Source: JBCCXL01 sp039191605
Lineage (GTDB): Bacteria; Acidobacteriota; Thermoanaerobaculia; Multivoradales; JAHZIX01
DNA: 64,000 nucleotides
Assembly: GCA_039191605.1 (NCBI GenBank)
Contig: JBCCXL010000018.1
Coordinates: 62,001-126,000, forward strand
Reading direction: 5' to 3'
Positions 54,067-60,863 of the stretch are shown here, piece after piece. The position numbers were made by a program, and so were the translations under genes. How positions within the stretch are numbered: the stretch's first letter is position 1; each line of letters starts with the position of its first letter. The notes under the pieces are model-generated. The model saw only the letters and a list, made by a program, of their open reading frames with translations. It was not told where the DNA came from and made no database searches.

Positions 54067-57000
54067 TGCGAGGGCGAGCCATGCCATCGACCACTCGATC
54101 TCCCCTTTTGAGAAGAGGGCGCGGCGGCGGCGTGGGAGGGCGCTCCCAGCCGAGCGGACTGCTTTCTGCGCATCCCCAAGGGTCGAAGGTCTCGCTGCTC
54201 GAAACCGTGGCGGTGGAGCCCTCCACGGGCTCAGGGCTCACGATGGACCGCCCCGGTGATCTTTTTGAGCAGGCCGCCGATGCGGCAGCAGCTGAGGTTT
54301 TGTCATCTGACGGTGTTGCCACGGAGGCCGGTGGTGGGGGAGGCGCTCCTTCCGTGCAGCGCCAAGGCGAGCCAGGAGCGACCACCCCGTCGACGGTGCC
54401 CACCGCCGCGGCGCCGGCGATTCGGAGCCTCTCTGGCGGCTCGCCGCTGCCGGCCTCCGAGCGCGCCTTCTTCGAGCCCCGTTACGGCGTGGATCTTTCT
54501 CCTGTGCGCATCCACACCGGAGAGAAGGCTTCCGCCATCGCTCAGTCGGTGGAGGCTCGAGCCCTGACCCACCGCCAGCACCTGGTCTTCGGCGAGGGGG
54601 AGTACCGTCCCGGCACTTCCGCCGGCCGCGAGCTGCTGGCCCACGAGTTAGCCCATACGATGCAGCAGGGAGCGGTGGGGGAAGGGGCCGCGGGAAGCGC
54701 ACCGGAGGTGCAGCGGACGATCACGCTGCAGAAGAAGCCGAAGAAGAACAGCACGAAAAAGCCCAAGCCGGTCACTCTCGACCTATCCGATCTCGACCAG
54801 CTCGGTGGCTATCAGAATCTCAACGAGTGGCAGCAGAAGGTGCTCGAGGAGATGCTGGATACGCTCGCCGAGGACTTTGTCGTCTCCACCAAGTCGGAAG
54901 CCTTCGCCAAGGCGAAGGGGGTGGCCTCCAACCCGAGCAGCTCAATCCTGCAGGGCTTGGTTCAGGATATGAGTCTCGAGCAGGTCAAGGGATTCGCGAA
55001 TAAGATGATCGATCCTTCGTTTCAGAAGCTACTCAAGCTTCGCTTCAATCAGTTGATCCAGCAGCAGTCATCGGACCTCAGCTCCATTAAGTTATATAAC
55101 CCGTCTGGGAATCAGCCCATGGGATATCGCCCTTTCAGCAAGAAGAAGGCGAATGAGATTCCCTCGATCAAGGGGCGAGAGGGCGGAGATTTTGTGCGCG
55201 GGGAGGACAAGAGGCCTGGAGGCTTGCCCACAAGCACGGCAAATCTTGTGGATATCGATCTTTCTCTGGAGCAACAGAAGCTGGGGAATTACAACAAGAT
55301 CGGGGGCAAATTTTATTCGATGTGCCCCACTTGTTCTGAGGTGCTGCCGACGAAGTACAGCTTCGAAGTCGATCACCAGATTGCGTTGACGGTGATGAAA
55401 GAGAGCCTGGGGCTACTGGCCGAGGCAATGGGGCAGAATCCGAATCTCTACAAGAGGCTCCGGGGGGAGGTGGGGGCCAAGGTCTTTGATGATTTATTCC
55501 TCAAGACGGACGAAGATAATTTGGGAAGAACGATTTTCCTCAAGAACGAGGGGGTACGAAAGTACTCGAATGACGTGACGAACCTGATGCTGATCTGTCG
55601 TCAATGCAATAACCAGAAGAGCAATGAGTCTCATGAAGAGTTCTTCGGCAAGATCGCCGGCTTCGGGAAGCATTTCTTGGCGGAGACGCTGACCTCGAAG
55701 AAGGTGTCGATTCCGGAGAGAACGAAGTCGGGAGGAGGCTTCGGTAAAGCTGCGAGAGAGTGGTTCAAGAATCATCATCTCGATGTCTTGAAGCAGCTTC
55801 TGGAGCTCAAGAAGATATCTGCTCCGCTGGAGCAGAGTATTCGCCTACAGGATCAGGTGAGATATCAATCTCTATTCGAGAAAGACCAGAAAGAGAAAAA
55901 GCAGCTGCAGTCGAAGGAAAAGGAGCTGAGCCTTCTCAATCAAGTGGGTCTTCAGTCGATCAACGCCCTAACCCAGGGGATCTTCAACAATGACAAGTCG
56001 GAGATGGTTGATGATCAGCAGGACGACGATGACGATGTGGAGGAAGACATCGACTTGATCTCGAGGGTGCGCAGCAGCTCTCCGGAGAGGTACAAGAAGG
56101 GAATCAAACAGTTGATCCAAGAAGGAAAGGATCAGCGCGAAAAAGAGCATCTGAGGAATAAGACGGATTATCAGTTCGGCTTTTCGATGAGCTATCAGCC
56201 GAGACCCTTCATCAATCAGAACCTCAAGTCCTTCAACCTCGGGCAGAGCGAGGGGAAGCGGCAATTCGATCGAGGGTACAAGGACGGTGCTCTCGACAGC
56301 CTCAAGATCATGCCGAAGCAAACGAATCAACCCACCCAGGCAGAGCAAGCCTATGCCCAGGGGTACAAGCAGGGAAGCGCGAAGCGGAAACAGGTGATCG
56401 ATTGGGCGAAGACGGATGAATTCCCGCGCTTCGATTTTTCTTTGCAGACGGCAGACAACGAATTGAAACTAGCGATATTCAAGCTCTACAACGAGACCTC
56501 CTTCGAGCTCAAGTCGAAAGAGAAGAAGAAAAAAGAGCTCGAGGAGAAGAAGCGGTTGGAGAGAAAGAAGAGGAAGCTGCAAACGGAATCCTCGGATCGA
56601 CGATCCAACCAGAGCTACGACAATACGAAGCACCGTCGCTCGTATTACATGGACAAGACTCCCTACGATCGAAAACCGCGGAACCGGTCTCGATCTCGTG
56701 ATCGGTACGACTCGCGACGCAACTCGAGGCGAGATCGGTACGACTCTCGGGATCGGTACGACTCCCGGGATCGGTACGACTCTCGGGATCGGTACGATTC
56801 TCGGCGCAACTCGAGGCGGGACCGGTACGACTCCCGGGACCGGTACGACTCCCGGCGTGACTTCCGGGACCGGTACGACTCTCGGGATCGGTATAACTCG
56901 AGGCGAGATCGTGACGACTCTCGGGAGCGCTACAAGTGGGAGAGTCGCAACAAGGAGTCCCGTCGGGATCGAAAAGATCGCTCTCGGAGCCGCGACCGTA

Positions 57001-57077
57001 GGTCGTATTCACGGGACAAGAACAGGGATTCTCGCTACGATTTTTCGAAGCGCAACGATCGGAAGGACCGGAATTGA
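54066..57077 (+). CDS. eCIS effector candidate: DUF4157, HNH nuclease and DRYDSR-repeat SR-like tail
   Basis: A 1003-residue paralogue of the previous HNH effector. It has a shortened N-terminus (SLLETVAVEP, then LTMDRPGD), no zinc ribbon, and DUF4157 with HELAH at 193-197. The HNH module has CPTCSE (Cys near 420), FEVDHQIAL (436-437) and CRQCNNQKSN near 511. From about residue 840 the tail is Arg/Ser/Asp/Tyr rich, with eight DRYDSR copies and RSRSRDR elements, very like eukaryotic SR proteins. From about 54730 onward codon use is more A-rich than in all neighbours, suggesting acquisition of the C-terminal part by transfer. Confidence 0.82.
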   Translation: MRGRAMPSTTRSPLLRRGRGGGVGGRSQPSGLLSAHPQGSKVSLLETVAVEPSTGSGLTMDRPGDLFEQAADAAAAEVLSSDGVATEAGGGGGAPSVQRQGEPGATTPSTVPTAAAPAIRSLSGGSPLPASERAFFEPRYGVDLSPVRIHTGEKASAIAQSVEARALTHRQHLVFGEGEYRPGTSAGRELLAHELAHTMQQGAVGEGAAGSAPEVQRTITLQKKPKKNSTKKPKPVTLDLSDLDQLGGYQNLNEWQQKVLEEMLDTLAEDFVVSTKSEAFAKAKGVASNPSSSILQGLVQDMSLEQVKGFANKMIDPSFQKLLKLRFNQLIQQQSSDLSSIKLYNPSGNQPMGYRPFSKKKANEIPSIKGREGGDFVRGEDKRPGGLPTSTANLVDIDLSLEQQKLGNYNKIGGKFYSMCPTCSEVLPTKYSFEVDHQIALTVMKESLGLLAEAMGQNPNLYKRLRGEVGAKVFDDLFLKTDEDNLGRTIFLKNEGVRKYSNDVTNLMLICRQCNNQKSNESHEEFFGKIAGFGKHFLAETLTSKKVSIPERTKSGGGFGKAAREWFKNHHLDVLKQLLELKKISAPLEQSIRLQDQVRYQSLFEKDQKEKKQLQSKEKELSLLNQVGLQSINALTQGIFNNDKSEMVDDQQDDDDDVEEDIDLISRVRSSSPERYKKGIKQLIQEGKDQREKEHLRNKTDYQFGFSMSYQPRPFINQNLKSFNLGQSEGKRQFDRGYKDGALDSLKIMPKQTNQPTQAEQAYAQGYKQGSAKRKQVIDWAKTDEFPRFDFSLQTADNELKLAIFKLYNETSFELKSKEKKKKELEEKKRLERKKRKLQTESSDRRSNQSYDNTKHRRSYYMDKTPYDRKPRNRSRSRDRYDSRRNSRRDRYDSRDRYDSRDRYDSRDRYDSRRNSRRDRYDSRDRYDSRRDFRDRYDSRDRYNSRRDRDDSRERYKWESRNKESRRDRKDRSRSRDRRSYSRDKNRDSRYDFSKRNDRKDRN
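56698..56930. repeat. Repeats encoding DRYDSR
   Basis: Copies of GATCGGTACGACTCTCGG-like 18-base units, some separated by AACTCGAGGCGA-type inserts, encode eight DRYDSR and one DRYNSR in the effector's C-terminal tail. Confidence 0.93.
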
Positions 57078-57094
57078 AGCCGCACCGAAGGTCA

Positions 57095-57202
57095 ATGGGT
57101 CTCGAGTTGGTAGGTTTTAAGCTGGTAGCTCTCGAGCTGATGAGCCTCGAGTCGCCGAGAGAGCTATTCGTCGCCGTGGGGCGCGAAGGAGAGCCAGCAT
57201 GA
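57095..57202 (+). CDS. Candidate coupled micro-ORF before the Afp7-like gene
   Basis: A 35-codon frame, MGLELVGFKLVALELMSLES onward, whose TGA overlaps the next gene's ATG (ATGA). The DNA is a diverged repeat of a CTCGAGTTGGTAG-like unit, which argues for a repeat remnant rather than a selected peptide. Confidence 0.2.
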   Translation: MGLELVGFKLVALELMSLESPRELFVAVGREGEPA

Positions 57203-57858
57203 GCTCCTTCCCCCAGTCTCCGAAGGTGACCAAGGGAGCCATCGTCGGCCTGGATCCCTTCAATCCGCTGGCGAGCATCGTGGTGTTCCAATACAACCCT
57301 TCGGAGCTCACCCGCTCCGTCAGTCATCCGACGTCGAAGGAGCGGGAGGGGCTCTCGGATACCCCGGTGGGCACCCTGAGGCTCACCCGGGCGCCGCGGG
57401 AGAACATCTCGGCGAACCTGATCCTCGACGCCGCGGATCAGCTGGAGAGCGGCAGCACCATCGCCTCTACCGCGGGGGTGGCGCCGCAGCTGGCGGCGCT
57501 GCAGATGCTGCTCTACCCGAAGACGGCGCTGGTGATCGCCAATACCCTGCTGGCGAAGACCGGATCGCTGGAGATCCAGCCGCCAATGGGGCCGCTGACC
57601 CTCTTCGTCTACGGCCTGCAGCGGGTGGTGCCGGTGCAGATCGATAGCCTGTCTTTCCAGGAAGAGCTCCACGGGCCCGATCTGATGCCCATCCGGGCGC
57701 GGGTCTCGGTGTCGATGACGGTGCTGACCTACAACAACTTCACCACCTCCCAGCCGGGCTACTATCTCTATCTCGCCCATCAGGCGGTGCAGGAGGCGAT
57801 GGCCACCGTCGGGAGCATTGCGAATCTCGGGGATATCGCCGGAGGAGCCCTGCTATGA
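57199..57858 (+). CDS. eCIS tube-adaptor protein, CIS_tube domain (Afp7 N-terminal part)
   Basis: A 219-residue protein. VVFQYNPSELTRSVSHPT near the start and PPLTLFVYG-like and VQIDSLSFQEELHGPDLMPI segments match the N-terminal domain of contractile injection system tube-adaptor proteins (Afp7/Pvc7). It links the baseplate hub to the tube. In Afp the LysM part is fused; here it is the separate next gene, which overlaps by four bases. GGAGAG precedes the ATG. Confidence 0.85.
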   Translation: MSSFPQSPKVTKGAIVGLDPFNPLASIVVFQYNPSELTRSVSHPTSKEREGLSDTPVGTLRLTRAPRENISANLILDAADQLESGSTIASTAGVAPQLAALQMLLYPKTALVIANTLLAKTGSLEIQPPMGPLTLFVYGLQRVVPVQIDSLSFQEELHGPDLMPIRARVSVSMTVLTYNNFTTSQPGYYLYLAHQAVQEAMATVGSIANLGDIAGGALL

Positions 57859-58391
57859 GACGTCCCGATCCCCGCAGTCGCTACACTCGGATGCCGCTGC
57901 GGACGCGGCGCGTAGAAGGCCGCTCCCCTTGGCAGCTGCTGCGCCAGCCGCCGGCCAATCCTCGGCTGCGGGCCGGGAGCAGTCAGGATTCGGAGCCGGC
58001 GGAGCGGATTCTGGATCTGGTGGAGGGGGCGGTGAAGCGTGGGCTCGGCACGGTGGACCTCGAAGACGACGGCGGCCGTTACGTGGTGGGGGAGGACGTG
58101 GCGGTAACCATCGAGGGCGGGCGCCGCATCATCTACCAGCGCCGCCGCTTCCTACCCCAGGGAAGTCTCCAGCCGACGATGCAAGAGGTCACGGTGACGG
58201 AGGGAACCCGGCTAGATCTGGTGGCCTATCAGACCCTCGGGGATCCGGAACAATATTGGCGCATCGCCGACGCCAACAACGCGATGGATCCAGAGGATCT
58301 GGTGGCCTACCCCGGCCGGCGGCTGAAGATCCCGCTGCCGACGGCCTCCGAGGAGCTGCCCCAGGTGTTGCCGGAGGAGCCGGAGGAATGA
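57855..58391 (+). CDS. LysM-like baseplate protein (Afp7 C-terminal part)
   Basis: A 178-residue protein. The last 60 residues form a LysM-like tail-protein-X domain, VTEGTRLDLVAYQTLGDPEQ, then YWRIADANNAMDPEDL and PGRRLKIPLP. The N-terminal 50 residues are Arg/Pro rich. It begins at ATGA shared with the previous stop and ends in ATGA with the next start. It probably works together with the 57199 product as a two-piece Afp7. Confidence 0.8.
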   Translation: MRRPDPRSRYTRMPLRTRRVEGRSPWQLLRQPPANPRLRAGSSQDSEPAERILDLVEGAVKRGLGTVDLEDDGGRYVVGEDVAVTIEGGRRIIYQRRRFLPQGSLQPTMQEVTVTEGTRLDLVAYQTLGDPEQYWRIADANNAMDPEDLVAYPGRRLKIPLPTASEELPQVLPEEPEE

Positions 58392-59533
58392 GCTTTCGTC
58401 TCGGAGTGCATCTCAACGTGTTGATCGGCAAGGTGGTGCCGAGGCCGCTGCCGGAGCGCTACGTGCGCACCATGGAGCAGATCCAGGTGACCGAGAGCAC
58501 TCGGGGAGCCAGCGGCTTTCAGCTGCGAATCGGGGTCAACGAGCCGACCCTAGGCTCGGGATTCCCGATTCTCGACGAGTCGATCTTCGAGCCCACCAGC
58601 CGGGTGATCCTCACCGTGCTGGCGGGGGCGGTACCCCAGGTGCTGCTGGACGGAATCGTGACCCATCGGGAGCTGCAGCCGGCGGAGGGGGGCCCCGGAG
58701 CCTTCCTAGCGGTGACCGGCGAAGACCTGTCGGTGCTGATGGATCTGGAGGAAAAGACGGTGGAGCACACCGCCCAGAACGAGCTGATCATCGCCAACAA
58801 GATCATCGCCACCTACGCCCGCTACGGCATGATCCCGAAGGTGATTCCGCCGCCGCAGCTGGATCAGCCGCTGCCCATCGAGCGCATTCCGGTGCAGCGG
58901 GGCACCGACCTCGCCTACCTGCGGCAGCTGGCGGCCCGCTTCGGCTATGTCTTCATGGTGGAGCCCGGCGTTGCCCCCCTGAGCACCTTTGGCTATTGGG
59001 GACCGCAGCCGCGAACGGCGATCCCCCAGCCGGCGCTGTCGGTGGCGATGGCCTCCCAAACCAACGTCGAGGCCCTGACCTTCAGCACCGATGCCCTCAC
59101 CGCGGAGCGGGTCCACGGCCGCATTCAGGACGGCAAGACCAATCAGGCCAACAAGATCAAGATTAGCTCGGAGACCCTGAAGCCGCGGCTGGCGAAGAAG
59201 TCCGCCCTCAAGGCCCAGGGCAAGCTGGCCCTCGACCGGCTCACGGTGCCCGGCGGAGGCTTCACCGCCAGCCAGGCCCGGGCCCGGGCTCAGGGCCGGG
59301 TGAATCGGGCCTCCGAGGCGCCGGTGAAAGCCCAGGGGAGTCTCGACACCCTGGCCTACGGCAGCGTGCTGCGGGCGCGAGGGGTGGTGGGGGTGAGGGG
59401 AGCCGGCAGCGCCTATGACGGCAGCTACTATGTGGAGTCCGTCACCCACGATCTTCGGCCCGGCAGCTACCGCCAGAAATTCACTCTCACCCGAGAAGGA
59501 CAGGGCTCCACCCTGCCTCTCGTTCGCCCCTGA
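58388..59533 (+). CDS. eCIS baseplate hub (gpD/gp27-like, Afp8 N-terminal part)
   Basis: A 381-residue hub protein. The fold signature of phage late-control D/gp27 proteins is seen in FEPTSRVILTVLAGA-type strands, PLPIERIPVQRGTDLAYLRQ with LAARFGYVFMVE, and the terminal YYVESVTHDLRPGSYRQKFT. ATG 58388 is chosen because of its overlap with the upstream stop and the GGAGGA just before it; a longer frame upstream only overlaps other genes. It forms the trimeric hub on which the spike sits. Confidence 0.88.
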   Translation: MSFRLGVHLNVLIGKVVPRPLPERYVRTMEQIQVTESTRGASGFQLRIGVNEPTLGSGFPILDESIFEPTSRVILTVLAGAVPQVLLDGIVTHRELQPAEGGPGAFLAVTGEDLSVLMDLEEKTVEHTAQNELIIANKIIATYARYGMIPKVIPPPQLDQPLPIERIPVQRGTDLAYLRQLAARFGYVFMVEPGVAPLSTFGYWGPQPRTAIPQPALSVAMASQTNVEALTFSTDALTAERVHGRIQDGKTNQANKIKISSETLKPRLAKKSALKAQGKLALDRLTVPGGGFTASQARARAQGRVNRASEAPVKAQGSLDTLAYGSVLRARGVVGVRGAGSAYDGSYYVESVTHDLRPGSYRQKFTLTREGQGSTLPLVRP

Positions 59534-59545
59534 GGAGCGTCGCCC

Positions 59546-60151
59546 GTGAACTCCGAACCGACAAGATTCTTCGGCAAATACCGAGGCAAGGTCACCAACA
59601 ACGTGGATCCGATGAAGCTCGGCAGAGTGCAGGTGAGCTGCCCGGACGTGCTGGGGGAGGGCAAGCTCAGCTGGGCGATGCCCTGCGTCCCCTACGCCGG
59701 CAACAAGGTGGGGCTTTACACCGTGCCGCCGAAGGGGGCAAACGTGTGGGTGGAGTTCGAGGGGGGAGATCTCAACTACCCCATCGTCGGCGGCTGCTTC
59801 TGGGGCAAGGGGCAGCTTCCCGCCAATCCGCCGGTGGCGGAGATCAAGGTGTTCAAGACCGAGGCCTTCGAGCTGGTGATCAAGGACCTCAAGGGAGCCG
59901 GCGGCCTGACCCTGAAGATGGGCAAGCCGGCGGTGGCGATTCCGATCACGCTGAAGGCCGACAACAAAGGAGTCACGCTAACGATGCAGAACGCCAAGAT
60001 GACCCTCAGCCCCAAGGCTATCGAGCTGCGGCTGCCGCCGGCGGCCCTCAAGCTCTACGCCGCCAAGTCGGAGCTCAAGCACGGCGCCGGGTCGGTGGCG
60101 GTGCAGGGGCTGAAGGTGAGCCTCAACAAGGGCGCTCTGGAGGTGACCTGA
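59546..60151 (+). CDS. eCIS spike protein (gp5/gpV-like OB-fold, Afp8 C-terminal part)
   Basis: A 201-residue protein starting at GTG 59546 with GAGGAG upstream. The OB-fold part is FFGKYRGKVTNNVDPMKLGR, then VQVSCPDVLG and PPKGANVWVEFEGGDLNYPI, the standard gp5/VgrG core. The rest is a beta-helix-like repeat (LTLKM, ITLKADNKGVTLTMQNAKMT, LSPKAIELRL). It forms the puncturing spike. Separation from the hub gene contrasts with Afp8, where both are fused. Confidence 0.9.
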   Translation: MNSEPTRFFGKYRGKVTNNVDPMKLGRVQVSCPDVLGEGKLSWAMPCVPYAGNKVGLYTVPPKGANVWVEFEGGDLNYPIVGGCFWGKGQLPANPPVAEIKVFKTEAFELVIKDLKGAGGLTLKMGKPAVAIPITLKADNKGVTLTMQNAKMTLSPKAIELRLPPAALKLYAAKSELKHGAGSVAVQGLKVSLNKGALEVT

Positions 60152-60152
60152 A

Positions 60153-60494
60153 ATGCCCGGACCCTTAGTTCAGGTGGGAGCCAATATTCGCTGCCCCCAC
60201 GGCGGCACGGTGATGATTCTGCCGACCAATCCTCGGGTGCGGGCCACGGCGCCGGTGGGGATGCTGAATCATCAATCCCCCGTCGCCGGATGCCCCTTCC
60301 AAATCCCCACCCCGGGAGGCCCGAAGCCCCAGCCCTGCGTTCGGGTGCAGTGGACTCTCGGGACGCTGCGGGTGAAGGCCAACGGGATTCCCGTGATCAA
60401 CCGCTCCGCCATCGGCATGTGCTTCTCCATCGAGGGGATCCCCCAGGGGCCGCCGATCATCGCCACCACCCAGATGCGCGCCAAGGGGATGTGA
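60153..60494 (+). CDS. PAAR-like spike tip protein (Afp10/Pvc10-like)
   Basis: A 113-residue protein with VGANIRCPHGGTVMILPTNP at the start and several Cys and His residues (CPHGG, AGCPF, QPCVRV, IGMCF) suited to a metal-stabilised tip. The pattern matches PAAR-like tip proteins of injection systems, and its place after the spike gene supports this. It lacks an effector extension. Confidence 0.8.
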   Translation: MPGPLVQVGANIRCPHGGTVMILPTNPRVRATAPVGMLNHQSPVAGCPFQIPTPGGPKPQPCVRVQWTLGTLRVKANGIPVINRSAIGMCFSIEGIPQGPPIIATTQMRAKGM

Positions 60495-60497
60495 GCC

Positions 60498-60863
60498 GTG
60501 GCCCTGCGTTTTCCCTACCAGATCACCGGCGCCGGCCGCACCGCCGTCAGTGGACCGCAGCAGAGGGTGCGGGAGCTGGTGGAGCAGGTGCTGTTCACGG
60601 TGCCCGGGGAGCGGGTGAATCGGCCTTCTTTTGGTTCGGGAATGGAACGTTTGGTCTTCGGCGCCGCCAGTCCTGAAGTGGTGACCGCGACTCAGAGCCT
60701 GGTGCAGAGCTCCCTGGTGGAATGGCTGGGGGACGTGGTTCAGGTGGAGGACGTGGCGGTATCGGTCGATGAATCGCGGCTCGAGGTCACCGTGACCTAC
60801 GTGATGTTGGTGGACCAACAGCGCCGCCAAGAGGTCTTCGAGAGGGAGATCAAATCGCTATGA
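60498..60863 (+). CDS. Baseplate wedge protein, gp25-like (Afp9/Pvc9-like)
   Basis: A 121-residue GPW/gp25 family protein. VRELVEQVLFTVPGERVNRP and SFGSGMERLVFG are the conserved core. In the particle it connects baseplate and sheath. It starts at GTG 60498 three bases after the PAAR-like stop and overlaps the next gene by ATGA. Its order relative to the PAAR gene is swapped compared with Afp. Confidence 0.93.
   Translation: MALRFPYQITGAGRTAVSGPQQRVRELVEQVLFTVPGERVNRPSFGSGMERLVFGAASPEVVTATQSLVQSSLVEWLGDVVQVEDVAVSVDESRLEVTVTYVMLVDQQRRQEVFEREIKSL

Noticed and set aside
56509..57780. A long minus-strand frame (423 codons) with SRTDPESRTDPGSRT repeats
   Set aside because: It is the antisense of the DRYDSR repeat and the start of the Afp7-like gene. 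It runs across two real genes and shows no domain.
57818..58387. Upstream extension of the hub protein to 57818
   Set aside because: The extension reads Arg/Gly/Ala-rich sequence in the wrong frame of the LysM gene. ATG 58388 has a ribosome site and the usual stop-start overlap.
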